NCBI RefSeq assembly: GCF_028745735.1
Contig: NZ_JAQZSM010000008.1
Location: 62,001 to 126,000 of the forward strand
DNA: 64,000 nucleotides
Source of the DNA: Roseinatronobacter alkalisoli
GTDB lineage: Bacteria > Pseudomonadota > Alphaproteobacteria > Rhodobacterales > Rhodobacteraceae
Reading direction: 5' to 3'
The position numbers and the translations under genes are program-made. Positions 28,466-38,430 of the stretch are shown here, piece by piece. How positions within the stretch are numbered: the stretch's first letter is position 1; every line of letters begins with the position of its first letter. The notes under the pieces are model-generated. The model worked only from the letters and a program-made list of their open reading frames with translations, had not been told where the DNA came from and made no database searches.

Positions 28466-31400
28466 CTAACCTTGAAGGGCACGCACCCCGATTTCCCCTT
28501 CGGCGCGGGCACGCATTGCCATCGTCGCGGCATGACTGCCTGCGGCGGTCGTGTAGTAGGGAATTTTGTCATACAGGGCGACCGAACGGATTTCGCGGCT
28601 GTCGTCAATCGCCTGCGCCCCTTCGGTGGTATTGAGGACCATTGCAATCTCGCCGCTTTTCAGCAGATCGACAATATTGGGCCGCCCTTCATAGACCTTG
28701 TTCACGATCTCACAGGTGACGCCTTGTTCCCCCAGCCAGTTGGCCGTGCCGCGCGTTGCGACGATCCGGAAGCCCAGTTCAATCAGTGACTGCGCGGTTT
28801 CCAGCATCATCGGTCCCTTGTCGTAATCCTTGATCGACACAAAGACCTTGCCGCTTTCGGGCAGGGTCACGCCTGCACCAAGCTGCGCCTTGTAGAAGGC
28901 GCGCGCGAAATTGCGTGCCCAGCCCATGACCTCGCCGGTTGAACGCATTTCCGGCCCCAGAAGGGTGTCAACGCCCGGAAAGCGCGCAAACGGCAAGACA
29001 GCTTCCTTGACCGAAAACCACGGCGTCTGCGGGTCTGCCAGTGTCAGCGGATCGCCCATGGGCAGTGGTTCGGTGGGTTTGACATCGCCATCAAGTGACG
29101 CGCGCATAGGGAAGTTCGACAGCGGTTCGCCCGCCATCAGCCGTGCCGCAATTGACGCGATTGCGCTGTCTGTTGACTTGGCGACGAAGGGAACTGTGCG
29201 GCTGGCGCGGGGGTTCACTTCCAGCACATAGATCACATCATCCTTGATGGCGAATTGCACATTCATCAGGCCCACAACATTCAGGCCGCGTGCCATGGCT
29301 TCGGTCTGGCGGTGCAATTCAGTGATAATGTCTTGCGACAGGGAATAAGGCGGCAGGGAACAGGCACTGTCACCGGAATGCACGCCCGCTTCCTCGATAT
29401 GTTGCATGATGCCCGCGACGTGGACGGCCTGACCATCGCACAGGGCATCGACATCCACCTCCACTGCGCCGACAAGATAGCTGTCCAGCAATACCGGGTT
29501 CTTGCCCGATACCTGCACCGCGTCGCGGATATAGCGTTCCAGATGCGCATCGTCGCGCACGATTTCCATCGCACGCCCGCCCAGCACATAGGATGGACGG
29601 ATGACCAGCGGGTAGCCCACCTTTTGCGCAATCGCAAATGCCTGTTCCGGGCTGGATGCGATACCATTGACGGGCTGTTTCAGGCCCAGTTTGTTCAGAA
29701 GCGCCTGAAAGCGTTCGCGGTCTTCGGCCAGATCAATGGCGTCGGGGCTGGTGCCAAGGATCGGAATCCCTTCTTCCTGCAGCGCATTGGCCAGTTTCAG
29801 CGGCGTCTGGCCACCAAACTGCACGATCACCCCGCGCAGCGTGCCGTTTTCCTGTTCCACACGCAGGATTTCCAGCACATGTTCCAGCGTCAGCGGTTCA
29901 AAATACAGCCGGTCCGAGGTGTCGTAGTCGGTTGAAACCGTTTCAGGGTTGCAGTTGATCATGATGGTTTCATAGCCAACATCCGTCAGCGCGAAACAAG
30001 CATGGCAACAACAGTAATCAAATTCGATCCCCTGACCGATGCGGTTGGGACCACCACCCAGAATGACCACTTTCTTGCGGTCTGACGGGCGCGCTTCGCA
30101 TTCGGCATCGCCCATGACAGGGGTTTCATAGGTTGAATACATATAGGGGGTCTGGGCCTCGAATTCGGCGGCACAGGTGTCGATGCGCTTGAACACCGCC
30201 GTTACGCCCAGATTGCGGCGTGCGCGGCGCACCTGCCCTTCGTCCCGGCCGGTCAGGGCCGCAAGGCGTGCATCGGTAAAGCCCAGCATCTTCAGATCGC
30301 GCAGGCCCTCGGCGGTAAGGGGCAGGCCATTGGCGCGAATCCGTGCCTCTTCGTCGATGATTTCGCGGATGCGGCTCAGGAACCATGGGTCAAACGCGGT
30401 TGCGGCCTGAATTTCATCATCTGACAGCCCTTCGCGCATGGCCTGCGCGATCAGGCGCAGGCGGTCGGGTGTCTGCGCGGAAATGGCCTTGATGACGGAC
30501 GCCTTGTCCGGCGCACCGGGAATGGCGATTTCGTCAAACCCGGTCAGGCCGGTTTCCATGCTGGCCAGTGCCTTTTGCATGGATTCGTGGAAGGTACGGC
30601 CAATTGCCATCGCCTCGCCCACGGATTTCATGGCGGTGGTCAGTTCGGGTTTTGAGCCGGGAAATTTTTCAAACGCAAAACGCGGGATCTTGGTGACAAC
30701 ATAGTCGATTGTCGGTTCAAAACTGGCTGGCGTGACCTTGGTGATGTCGTTGTCCAACTCGTCCAGCGTATAGCCGATGGCCAGTTTCGCGGCGATTTTC
30801 GCAATCGGAAAGCCCGTCGCCTTGGATGCCAGCGCAGATGACCGCGACACGCGCGGGTTCATTTCAATCACGACCATGCGCCCGTCTTCGGGGTTGATCG
30901 CCCATTGCACGTTGGACCCGCCGGTTTCGACGCCAATTTCACGCAGCACGGCGATGGAGCCGTTGCGCATGATCTGGTATTCCTTGTCGGTCAACGTCAG
31001 CGCGGGTGCGACGGTGATGGAATCACCTGTATGCACGCCCATCGGGTCCACATTCTCGATGGAGCAGACGATGATGGCATTGTCGGCGCGGTCGCGCACG
31101 ACTTCCATTTCGTATTCTTTCCAGCCCAGCAGGGATTCATCGACCAGAATTTGCGCCATGGGTGATGCATCAAGGCCAGACCGGCAGATGCGTTCGTAAT
31201 CATCGCGGTTATAGGCCACACCGCCACCCGTGCCCCCCAGCGTAAAGGCGGGACGGATGATCGCGGGCAGGCCGACATATTCGATGGCGGCCATCGCTTC
31301 GGCCACGCCTGCGTTGATGTCGTATTTCCCGTTGGGCAGTTTGGGGGCTGCAACAATGGTTGCGCGTGGGTTTTCAATACCCAGCCGGTCCATTGCTTCA

Positions 31401-31798
31401 CGGAACAGCTTGCGGTCTTCGGCCATTTCAATGGCTTCGCGCTTGGCACCGATCATCTCGACGCCGAACTTGTCCAGAATGCCCATATCCGCCAGCGCCA
31501 GCGACGTGTTCAGCCCGGTCTGGCCGCCCATGGTGGGCAACAGCGCATCGGGGCGTTCCTTTTCGATGATCTTCGCGACAATTTCAGGGGTGATGGGTTC
31601 GATATAGGTCGCATCGGCAAGGCCGGGATCGGTCATGATTGTTGCCGGGTTGGAGTTGACGAGAATCACCCGATACCCTTCTTCGCGCAGCGCCTTGCAG
31701 GCCTGCGCACCGGAATAGTCGAATTCGCAGGCCTGTCCGATGACAATAGGCCCCGCACCGATGATCATGATGGACTGGATATCGGTTCTTTTCGGCAT
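28466..31798 (-). CDS. carB: Carbamoyl-phosphate synthase large subunit
   Basis: Makes carbamoyl phosphate from bicarbonate, ammonia (from the CarA glutaminase) and two ATP, for arginine and pyrimidine synthesis; 1110 residues. The two homologous ATP-grasp halves are visible: [21 protein letters not shown] and [28 protein letters not shown]. Each is followed by glycine-rich ATP-grasp loops ([13 protein letters not shown] and [12 protein letters not shown]) and [22 protein letters not shown]. The C-terminal MGS-like allosteric domain begins near [19 protein letters not shown] 31798 has AGGGG 7 bases upstream. carA is not in the window. Confidence 0.97.
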   Translation of the reverse strand: MPKRTDIQSIMIIGAGPIVIGQACEFDYSGAQACKALREEGYRVILVNSNPATIMTDPGLADATYIEPITPEIVAKIIEKERPDALLPTMGGQTGLNTSLALADMGILDKFGVEMIGAKREAIEMAEDRKLFREAMDRLGIENPRATIVAAPKLPNGKYDINAGVAEAMAAIEYVGLPAIIRPAFTLGGTGGGVAYNRDDYERICRSGLDASPMAQILVDESLLGWKEYEMEVVRDRADNAIIVCSIENVDPMGVHTGDSITVAPALTLTDKEYQIMRNGSIAVLREIGVETGGSNVQWAINPEDGRMVVIEMNPRVSRSSALASKATGFPIAKIAAKLAIGYTLDELDNDITKVTPASFEPTIDYVVTKIPRFAFEKFPGSKPELTTAMKSVGEAMAIGRTFHESMQKALASMETGLTGFDEIAIPGAPDKASVIKAISAQTPDRLRLIAQAMREGLSDDEIQAATAFDPWFLSRIREIIDEEARIRANGLPLTAEGLRDLKMLGFTDARLAALTGRDEGQVRRARRNLGVTAVFKRIDTCAAEFEAQTPYMYSTYETPVMGDAECEARPSDRKKVVILGGGPNRIGQGIEFDYCCCHACFALTDVGYETIMINCNPETVSTDYDTSDRLYFEPLTLEHVLEILRVEQENGTLRGVIVQFGGQTPLKLANALQEEGIPILGTSPDAIDLAEDRERFQALLNKLGLKQPVNGIASSPEQAFAIAQKVGYPLVIRPSYVLGGRAMEIVRDDAHLERYIRDAVQVSGKNPVLLDSYLVGAVEVDVDALCDGQAVHVAGIMQHIEEAGVHSGDSACSLPPYSLSQDIITELHRQTEAMARGLNVVGLMNVQFAIKDDVIYVLEVNPRASRTVPFVAKSTDSAIASIAARLMAGEPLSNFPMRASLDGDVKPTEPLPMGDPLTLADPQTPWFSVKEAVLPFARFPGVDTLLGPEMRSTGEVMGWARNFARAFYKAQLGAGVTLPESGKVFVSIKDYDKGPMMLETAQSLIELGFRIVATRGTANWLGEQGVTCEIVNKVYEGRPNIVDLLKSGEIAMVLNTTEGAQAIDDSREIRSVALYDKIPYYTTAAGSHAATMAMRARAEGEIGVRALQG

Positions 31799-32014
31799 GT
31801 TGGACCCCTGGATGGCGCGCGCAGCAAATAACACAGCGCATTATTGCACCGTGTAAATTGCGCGCGTTATATCCAAGGCATGCGGCGGTGCAACCCCTGT
31901 TCGATGCAGCCGTGGAATGTTAACATCGCGTAAAACGATTGGTTGGCGAAATTCACTCAACCATAGTAGTATGTCAGAAAGTGGACGATTTAATTTTATT
32001 TCATTGGTGTGTTC
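31799..32014. promoter_or_regulatory. Divergent promoter region carB / hybrid kinase
   Basis: This 216-base AT-richer gap separates the divergent carB (-) and hybrid kinase (+) genes and must hold both promoters. TTAA-N7-TAAA at 31920-31934 is one mismatch from the CtrA consensus TTAA-N7-TTAA. I see no gene here. Confidence 0.45.
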
Positions 32015-34216
32015 ATGAAAGAATTTGTTAATGTTGATCAGATGTTATGGCCAGGGATGGGTGCAAAACAGGACGACATGACAGCCGATATAAAACCCTA
32101 TGGCAATGAAGCGCGTCTGACTGACATTCAGGGGTTGGTGGTCGAACTCATTAACCGATTGCTTTCCGCCAGCATTGATGAAGTCGATGCCGCCATTGAC
32201 GATGGTCTATCCAAGCTGGGTGCTTTCACCGGGCGCGACAGGTCTTATGTATTTGTTATAGAAGGGGAATACGCGCGAAACTCGCATGAGTGGTGTGCTG
32301 ATGGCATTGACCGGATGAAGGAACATCTGCAAGCCCTGCCCATTCGTGAACTGGAAGATATTCGCGTTCCCATGACGGCAGGGCAGGTCATTCACGCGCC
32401 CGATATCGCCCATTTTGAACCGGGAAGCGCGGAATATGAATTGCTGGCATCACAAGGAATCCGGTCGGTATTGATTGTGCCGATGCTGGATGAGGGGCGC
32501 TTTTTCGGGTTGGTGGGGTTTGACAGCGTAAGTATGCCCGGTGCCTTTCTGCCGGGCGAAATATATCTGCTGCGGTCCTTTGCGGATGTGGTGATGTCGG
32601 TTCTGTTGCGCCGTCAGGCGACACTCGATATGCGCCGTGCGCAGGACGAACTGGCCAGCGAACGTGCCTTCCTTCAAGGTATCGTCAGCACCAGTGCGAC
32701 AGGTTTTGTCGTGATGTCAGAAGAAGGGCGCATCATCTACGCCAATGACGCTGCGGAAACCGTTCTGGGCGCGTCGCGCGAATTCATGATGGGCGAAATG
32801 TATAACAGCCCGAAATGGCAGATGACGGACCTGAACGGGGAGCGGGTGAAGGAAGAAGATGAACCATTCGCGCTGGTGCAAAGGACCGGGGGCATGGTTC
32901 AGAACCACCGCGTCGCCCTGCATTGCGACGACGGGGTGCGCTATGCGTCCTTCAATGCCGCCCCTATAGCCACATCGGATGGACAGGCGGCACGTGTCGT
33001 CTATGCGGTTAGCGATGTGACGGCGCTGGTCACCGCGGAACAGGCGCGGGAGGCTGCGCTGGATGAAGCGCGCCGCGCGAATATTGCGAAGTCGAACTTC
33101 CTGGCGAAAATGAGCCATGAAATCCGCACGCCGCTGAACGGTGTTCTGGGCATCGCAGATATTCTTGCTGAAACCGTCGAAGACAAGACCAGCCTGCAGA
33201 TGATCAATGTATTGCGCAATTCGGGCACATTGCTGATGGGGATCATCAACGATCTGCTGGATATGAGCAAGATCGAAGCCGACGCGCTGGAACTGGAGGC
33301 GGTGCCTTTTCAGCTGAGCGATCTGGCCCGCCGCATCGAGGAGGTTCACACCCTGCGCGCCGCGGAAAAGGGGTTGTCCTTCAGCGTGCGAAGCCACGAT
33401 CCTGTCGGAGCGCTGCGTTTGGGCGACCCGCAGCGCCTGACGCAAATTCTGCATAATCTGATCAGCAACGCAGTGAAGTTCACGCAGCAGGGTTACGTCA
33501 ATGTCTGGCTGTCTGCGCTGGATGACAAGATGATACGGCTATGTGTCGAAGACAGCGGTATCGGCATGACAAGCAAGCAGTTGCAGCGGGTGTTCGACCC
33601 GTTTTCGCAGGCGGACAGTTCCATTTCACGCCGGTTCGGCGGTACCGGCCTCGGGATGTCCATCGTCAAGCGTCTGGTCGAAATGATGGAGGGAACGATC
33701 ACGCTGGACAGCAGTGAAAAGCAGGGGACGAAAATAACGATCAATCTGCCGCTGCCCGTCGCCACAGCGGAACAGGCGGATGTGAAATACCGTCCCCCCC
33801 CCTCTCGCGGGGCGTCGTCTGAAAAATCTGTGCTGCCGCCGTTGTCGATTCTGGTCGCGGATGACAACCGGACCAATCAGATGATTCTTGGCATTATGCT
33901 TGGCCAGCTTGGCGCTGAAGCCGTGATGGCCGATGACGGGTTGGCGGCGCTGGAAAAATTCAAGCAAGGCCGGTTCGATGTTCTTGTGCTGGATATTTCC
34001 ATGCCGGGTATGGATGGCGTGACATTGCTGAATGCGATCCGCACAGAAGAAAGCCTGCGCGGGCTGCCACACACACCGGCGCTTGCCTTCACCGCCAATG
34101 CCATGTCCCACCAGATTGCGGGTTACCGCGCCGCCGGTTTCGATGATTGTCTGACAAAACCCCTGCGGCGCGAAGACCTTCTTGCGGCCCTGACACGGGT
34201 CGTCAGCATGGCATAG
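32015..34216 (+). CDS. Soluble hybrid sensor histidine kinase: GAF, PAS, HisKA, HATPase_c, receiver
   Basis: Cytosolic hybrid kinase of 733 residues with no membrane segment. Order: GAF-type sensor about 35-200, one PAS 215-335, HisKA with His368 (KMSHEIRTPLNG), HATPase_c about 472-585 (HNLISNAVKFTQQG, EDSGIGM, GGTGLGMSIV), a low-complexity linker, then a receiver from about 612 with DDN and Asp660 (VLDISMPGMDG). The N-terminus aligns with the 1351-residue kinase at 2903 (VVELINRLL...DE.D.AI...L..LG....RDR.Y.F), so the two are paralogues with different numbers of PAS modules. There is no HPt and no cognate regulator next door. ATG 32015 is preferred over GTG 32009; downstream ATGs are possible. 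Confidence 0.92.
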   Translation: MKEFVNVDQMLWPGMGAKQDDMTADIKPYGNEARLTDIQGLVVELINRLLSASIDEVDAAIDDGLSKLGAFTGRDRSYVFVIEGEYARNSHEWCADGIDRMKEHLQALPIRELEDIRVPMTAGQVIHAPDIAHFEPGSAEYELLASQGIRSVLIVPMLDEGRFFGLVGFDSVSMPGAFLPGEIYLLRSFADVVMSVLLRRQATLDMRRAQDELASERAFLQGIVSTSATGFVVMSEEGRIIYANDAAETVLGASREFMMGEMYNSPKWQMTDLNGERVKEEDEPFALVQRTGGMVQNHRVALHCDDGVRYASFNAAPIATSDGQAARVVYAVSDVTALVTAEQAREAALDEARRANIAKSNFLAKMSHEIRTPLNGVLGIADILAETVEDKTSLQMINVLRNSGTLLMGIINDLLDMSKIEADALELEAVPFQLSDLARRIEEVHTLRAAEKGLSFSVRSHDPVGALRLGDPQRLTQILHNLISNAVKFTQQGYVNVWLSALDDKMIRLCVEDSGIGMTSKQLQRVFDPFSQADSSISRRFGGTGLGMSIVKRLVEMMEGTITLDSSEKQGTKITINLPLPVATAEQADVKYRPPPSRGASSEKSVLPPLSILVADDNRTNQMILGIMLGQLGAEAVMADDGLAALEKFKQGRFDVLVLDISMPGMDGVTLLNAIRTEESLRGLPHTPALAFTANAMSHQIAGYRAAGFDDCLTKPLRREDLLAALTRVVSMA

Positions 34217-34233
34217 GGGCGGAATTCCGCCCC
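34216..34233. terminator. 18-base palindrome between convergent genes
   Basis: GGGGCGGAATTCCGCCCC is a perfect inverted repeat directly after the hybrid kinase stop and 10 bases before the end of the oppositely oriented ribonuclease gene. It is a plausible shared stem for transcript ends, but it has no T-run. Confidence 0.35.
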
Positions 34234-34242
34234 CCGAGGCCG

Positions 34243-34905
34243 TTACCGGACAGCTGGCATGACAAGAGGGGACGCCGCGCAGGCGCGTTCCAGCGTCCGG
34301 GCGTCGCAGCGCGTGGGGCCAAGGTCATGTGACAGGCAGATGCGCAGTTCCTGCACCCTGCCCGAATGGCAGGTCAGGAATGCCACGTCACCCTGCATAT
34401 CCGGGTTGGCCTGTTTCAGCGCACCCATCAGGTCCGCAGGTTGCACGCGCTGGTCCTGAGGCCCCGCACCGGGGGGAAGTTGCACTGCATTGAATGCGCT
34501 GCGCATGGCGGCAAAATATGCGTCGGCTGAAAGGTTGCTGCAGGTGCCGTGCTTGCGCCATTGGTGCCAGGCCAGACCCGATGACCCCATGATGTCTGTC
34601 ATGCCCGCAGTCTGCGCGCGGCTGGGTGCAGGTTGGCTGCTGTCGCAGAATTCCGGCCAGGTGCCGTCTGCATTCTGGGGCCACAGCCCGTGTACAAGCC
34701 ACCCGGCACCGGACCCGCGCGCGCAGCGGTCGTCATTGCGGCTGTCGCCTTCATAGGCGCACCAGCTTGGTGTCCAGCTGATCGACAATATAAAATATCC
34801 GTCGTGGCCCTGTGCGTTGGGTGCCCGTGCTGCAGGTGTCCCGTCCAGCACAGCATAGGCCGCCAGCACAAACACCAGAATAACGACCCCGAAAACTGCC
34901 CGCAT
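34243..34905 (-). CDS. Ribonuclease T2 family protein, exported
   Basis: Secreted or periplasmic acid endoribonuclease-like protein of 220 residues with an N-terminal hydrophobic signal or anchor (MRAVFGVVILVFVLAAYAVL). RNase T2 motif CAS-I is present as WLVHGLWPQ (His72). CAS-II is WHQWRKHGTC (His114, Lys118, His119), but the residue after His114 is Gln where most T2 enzymes have Glu. Several cysteines (WCAYEGD, DRCARG, EFCDSS, GTCSN) suit an oxidised, exported fold. ATG 34905 follows AAGGGA. It probably scavenges RNA outside the cytoplasm. Family assignment is firm; activity with Gln in that position is likely but unproven. Confidence 0.87.
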   Translation of the reverse strand: MRAVFGVVILVFVLAAYAVLDGTPAARAPNAQGHDGYFILSISWTPSWCAYEGDSRNDDRCARGSGAGWLVHGLWPQNADGTWPEFCDSSQPAPSRAQTAGMTDIMGSSGLAWHQWRKHGTCSNLSADAYFAAMRSAFNAVQLPPGAGPQDQRVQPADLMGALKQANPDMQGDVAFLTCHSGRVQELRICLSHDLGPTRCDARTLERACAASPLVMPAVR

Positions 34906-35050
34906 TTTCACTTTCCCTTGCAGCCAGTTCTCGCTATAACCCAGCCATTCCCCGAAATCGAGGATAAGCAGGTTCGCCCTGCGGCCGATTCTCCGGCGGG
35001 AAGGATTTATGTGCGCACGTCTGGTGTGCCAAATGACAGGAGTGCATGTC

Positions 35051-35830
35051 ATGTCGAAACCGCTGATGCCAAAGGCAACCGCTGTCTGGTTGGTGGACAA
35101 CACGACTCTCAGCTTCAAGCAGATCGCAGATTTTTGCGGACTGCATGAACTGGAAGTGCAGGGAATCGCCGATGGTGATGTGGCCGGTGGCGTGAAGGGC
35201 TTTGACCCTATTGCCAATAACCAGCTTGACCAGATCGAAATTGACCGTGGCGAGAATGACGCCCGCTACAAGCTGAAGCTGAAGTATAACCCCGCTGCCG
35301 AAGGCGAGGAAAAGCGTCGCGGTCCACGCTATACGCCGCTGTCCAAACGGCAGGACCGTCCTGCGTCGATCCTGTGGTTGGTCAAGTTCCACCCAGAACT
35401 GGCGGATGCGCAGATCCGGCGCCTCGTGGGGACCACCAACAGCACCATTCAGGCGATTCGGGAACGCACGCACTGGAACATCAGCAACCTGCAACCGATT
35501 GACCCGGTGGCGCTTGGCCTGTGCCGGCAGTCAGAACTGGACAAGGAAGTTCAGAAATCTGCCGCCAAGCGCGCTGCCGAAGGTGGCTTCATGTCCGATG
35601 ACGAGCGCCGCAAACTGGTATCGACCGAACAGTCGCTTGACATGGACCCCGAACCCAAGATGCCCGCAGGCATTGCCGGTCTGGAAAACTTCACCATGAA
35701 CGACCTGAAATCGGATGATGAAGAAGACACTGCGCGCCCGGCCGATTACAGCGATGCTGAAAGTTTCTTCAACCTGCCCGATGATGCAGATGAAGAAGAT
35801 GACGACAGCACCGACCCACGGGACCGCTGA
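35051..35830 (+). CDS. trcR: Cell cycle transcriptional regulator TrcR (DUF1013)
   Basis: Alphaproteobacterial DUF1013 protein of 259 residues, known in Caulobacter work as TrcR, a nucleoid/RNA-polymerase-associated transcription factor. The N-terminus, PLMPKATAVWLVDNTTLSFKQIADFCGLHELEVQGIADGD, is a helix-turn-helix-like block. A second helical block (RPASILWLVKFHPELADAQIRRLVGTTNSTIQAIRERTHWN) also looks DNA-binding. The C-terminus is very acidic. AGGAG is 9-10 bases before ATG 35051. It sits 51 bases upstream of pheT, same strand. Confidence 0.88.
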   Translation: MSKPLMPKATAVWLVDNTTLSFKQIADFCGLHELEVQGIADGDVAGGVKGFDPIANNQLDQIEIDRGENDARYKLKLKYNPAAEGEEKRRGPRYTPLSKRQDRPASILWLVKFHPELADAQIRRLVGTTNSTIQAIRERTHWNISNLQPIDPVALGLCRQSELDKEVQKSAAKRAAEGGFMSDDERRKLVSTEQSLDMDPEPKMPAGIAGLENFTMNDLKSDDEEDTARPADYSDAESFFNLPDDADEEDDDSTDPRDR

Positions 35831-35881
35831 TACCTGAAAACGCGAATTTGCCCTTGTGGGACGCATAATTGGGGAAGTTTT

Positions 35882-38302
35882 ATGAAATTCACGTTGTCCT
35901 GGTTGGCGGATCATCTGGAAACTGATGCCACGCTGGACCAGATCGCCGATGCGCTTACGGATCTGGGTCTTGAAGTCGAAGAAGTGACCGACCCTGTTGC
36001 AACGCTTGGGGCGTTCCGCATCGCGCGCGTGATCGAAGCTGTGCAGCACCCGGATGCGGACCGGTTGCGGCTGTGCCGTGTGGAAACATGGCCAAACGGA
36101 CCAGATGCGCCTTCAGAAGAAGTGCAGGTTGTCTGTGGCGCGCCGAATGCGCGCACGGGCTTGCGCGGTGTGTTTGCGCCGGTGGGCACCCATGTTCCCG
36201 GCACCGGTGTTGACCTGAAACCCGGTGTCATCCGGGGGCAGGCCAGCAATGGTATGCTGTGTTCCGAACGGGAACTGATGCTGTCTGAAGATCATGATGG
36301 TATCATTGACCTGCCGGATGATGCCCCCCTTGGTCAGCGGTATATCGACTATGCGGGCCTGAATGATCCGGTGATCGATATCGCGATTACCCCAAACCGC
36401 CCCGATGCGCTGGGCGTGCGCGGCATTGCCCGCGATCTGGCGGCGCGTGGTCTGGGCAAGTTGAAACCGCTAGCTGTGACAGCGGTTGAAGGCCAGTTTC
36501 CCAGCCCGGTCAGCGTGACCATCGCGCCTGAACTGAAGGAAAAGGGCTGCCCGCTTTTTTCCGGTCGCGTCATTCGCGGTGTGACCAATGGTCCGTCGCC
36601 GGACTGGTTGCAAAAGCGCCTGCGGGCCATCGGGCTGCGCCCGATTTCCGCGCTGGTAGATATTACCAATTATTTCACCTTCGACCTGAATCGCCCGTTG
36701 CATGTTTTCGATGCCGACAAGGTGCAGGGTGGTCTGCGCATTCATCCCGCGCAGGGTGGCGAAGAAATTCCGGCGCTGGATGAAAAGACCTATACGCTTG
36801 CGGCTGGTCAGATGCTGATTTCCGATGATCACGGTCCCGAAAGCATTGCGGGCATCATGGGGGGGGCGCAGTCCGGCTGCACTGCGGACACGGTGAATGT
36901 GTTTCTGGAATCGGCCTATTGGGATCCGATAACCATTGCCGCGACGGGCCGTGCGCTGAAGATCAATTCGGATGCGCGCTATCGGTTTGAGCGCGGGGTC
37001 GACCCTGCCTTCACCCTTGACGGGCTGGAACTGGCCACGCAGATGGTGCTGGACCTGTGCGGCGGCACCCCGTCCGCGGTTGTTGTGGATGGCGCGGTGC
37101 CGGACACAACGCGCGCCTATCGGTTTGACGCCGCGCGCGTCGGGTCATTGGTGGGCATGGAGATTGCAGAAGACGACCAGCGCGCAACGCTGGCCGCGCT
37201 GGGTTTCCGGCTGGATGGTGATCAGGCGTTCGTTCCCAGCTGGCGGCCGGACATTCACGGCGAGGCCGATCTGGTTGAAGAAATCGCGCGTATCGCATCC
37301 TTGACCAAGCTGCAGGGCAAGCCCTTGCCGCGTGTGCAGGCCGGTGTACCGCGCTCCATTCTGACGCCTTTGCAGACACGCGAACGCGCAGCGCGGCGCA
37401 TGTTGGCGGGGTTGGGCTATAATGAATGCGTGACCTACAGCTTCATTGACAGTACCGCCGCTGCGGCATTTGGCGGTGGCGCGGATGATGTGCGGCTGGA
37501 AAACCCGATTTCATCGGAAATGACGCATATGCGCCCTGATTTGTTGCCCGGGTTGTTGCAGGCGGCCAGCCGGAACCAATCGCGTGGTGCGCCTGATCTG
37601 GCCTTGTTCGAAGTGGGGCCAGCGTTTTCCGGCGGCGAACCCGGTGAGCAGCATATTCAGGCGGCGGGCATTCTGGTTGGTGCGACTGCGCCGCGTGACC
37701 CGTTCGGCAGCCGCCGCGCGGTGGACCTGTATGACGCCAAGGCTGATGCCGAAGCGGTGCTGTCGGCCATCGGCGCGCCGGTCAAGTTCCAGATTCACCG
37801 CAACCTGCCGGAATGGTTTCACCCCGGTCGTGCGGGCGTTATCTCGCTTGGACCGAAACTGCCGCTGGCGGTGTTTGGCGAATTGCATCCGCGCGTCCTG
37901 AAAGCGTTTGACGTCAAAGGGCCGGTTGTTGGTTTCATGGTCTATCTGGAAAACCCGCCCATGCCCAAAGCGCGCAAAACCTCGCGGCAGGCGCTGAACA
38001 GCAGCGCGTTGCAGCCTGTGGACCGTGACTTTGCCTTCGTCGTGAATGCAGATATCGAGGCGCTGAATCTTGTGAATGCGGCCCTTGGTGCAGACAAGGC
38101 GCTGATTTCGGGCGTTCAGGTTTTCGACGAATTCGCAGGGCCGAAAGCCGATGCGCAACTGGGCGCTGGCAAGAAATCACTGGCCATCACGGTCCGGATG
38201 CAACCCAGTGACAAGACCCTGACCGAGGATGATATCGATCAGGTCAGCCGCAAGATTGTCGAAAAGGTCCAGAAGGCCACTGGCGGAACATTGCGCAGCT
38301 GA
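35882..38302 (+). CDS. pheT: Phenylalanine-tRNA ligase beta subunit
   Basis: Beta chain of the (alpha-beta)2 phenylalanyl-tRNA synthetase; 806 residues, normal for the bacterial type. The N-terminus MKFTLSWLADHL is followed by an EMAP/OB-type tRNA-binding domain (ARVIEAVQHPDADRLRLCRVET...VVCGAPNARTGLRGVFAPVGT). Then come the B3/B4 editing region (DIAITPNRPDALGVRGIARDLAARG...LVDITNYFTFDLNRPLHVFDADK), B5 and the anticodon-binding B8 domain at the C-terminus (SRQALNSSALQPVDRDFAFVVNADI). The catalytic alpha subunit gene pheS is not adjacent in this window. Confidence 0.96.
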   Translation: MKFTLSWLADHLETDATLDQIADALTDLGLEVEEVTDPVATLGAFRIARVIEAVQHPDADRLRLCRVETWPNGPDAPSEEVQVVCGAPNARTGLRGVFAPVGTHVPGTGVDLKPGVIRGQASNGMLCSERELMLSEDHDGIIDLPDDAPLGQRYIDYAGLNDPVIDIAITPNRPDALGVRGIARDLAARGLGKLKPLAVTAVEGQFPSPVSVTIAPELKEKGCPLFSGRVIRGVTNGPSPDWLQKRLRAIGLRPISALVDITNYFTFDLNRPLHVFDADKVQGGLRIHPAQGGEEIPALDEKTYTLAAGQMLISDDHGPESIAGIMGGAQSGCTADTVNVFLESAYWDPITIAATGRALKINSDARYRFERGVDPAFTLDGLELATQMVLDLCGGTPSAVVVDGAVPDTTRAYRFDAARVGSLVGMEIAEDDQRATLAALGFRLDGDQAFVPSWRPDIHGEADLVEEIARIASLTKLQGKPLPRVQAGVPRSILTPLQTRERAARRMLAGLGYNECVTYSFIDSTAAAAFGGGADDVRLENPISSEMTHMRPDLLPGLLQAASRNQSRGAPDLALFEVGPAFSGGEPGEQHIQAAGILVGATAPRDPFGSRRAVDLYDAKADAEAVLSAIGAPVKFQIHRNLPEWFHPGRAGVISLGPKLPLAVFGELHPRVLKAFDVKGPVVGFMVYLENPPMPKARKTSRQALNSSALQPVDRDFAFVVNADIEALNLVNAALGADKALISGVQVFDEFAGPKADAQLGAGKKSLAITVRMQPSDKTLTEDDIDQVSRKIVEKVQKATGGTLRS

Positions 38303-38317
38303 TATCTGGCGCGGATA

Positions 38318-38420
38318 GCGTTTTCGCCGGATAAAACGCCGGTGCCTGATCGCATCAGGCCCGGCAATGCCTGCATGTCGGCATTTGCGCTGACAGGCCG
38401 CGGGTGCAGCCTGTCAGCGC
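38318..38420. terminator. Three consecutive hairpins between convergent genes
   Basis: Three perfect inverted repeats follow pheT: GCGTTTT/AAAACGC (38318-38339, loop 8), GCCTGAT/ATCAGGC (38344-38360, loop 3) and GCGCTGACAGGC/GCCTGTCAGCGC (38387-38420, 12-bp stem, loop 10). They lie between pheT (+) and the DUF1428 gene (-) and probably end both transcripts. Confidence 0.55.
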
Positions 38421-38430
38421 GTTGCCCGGC

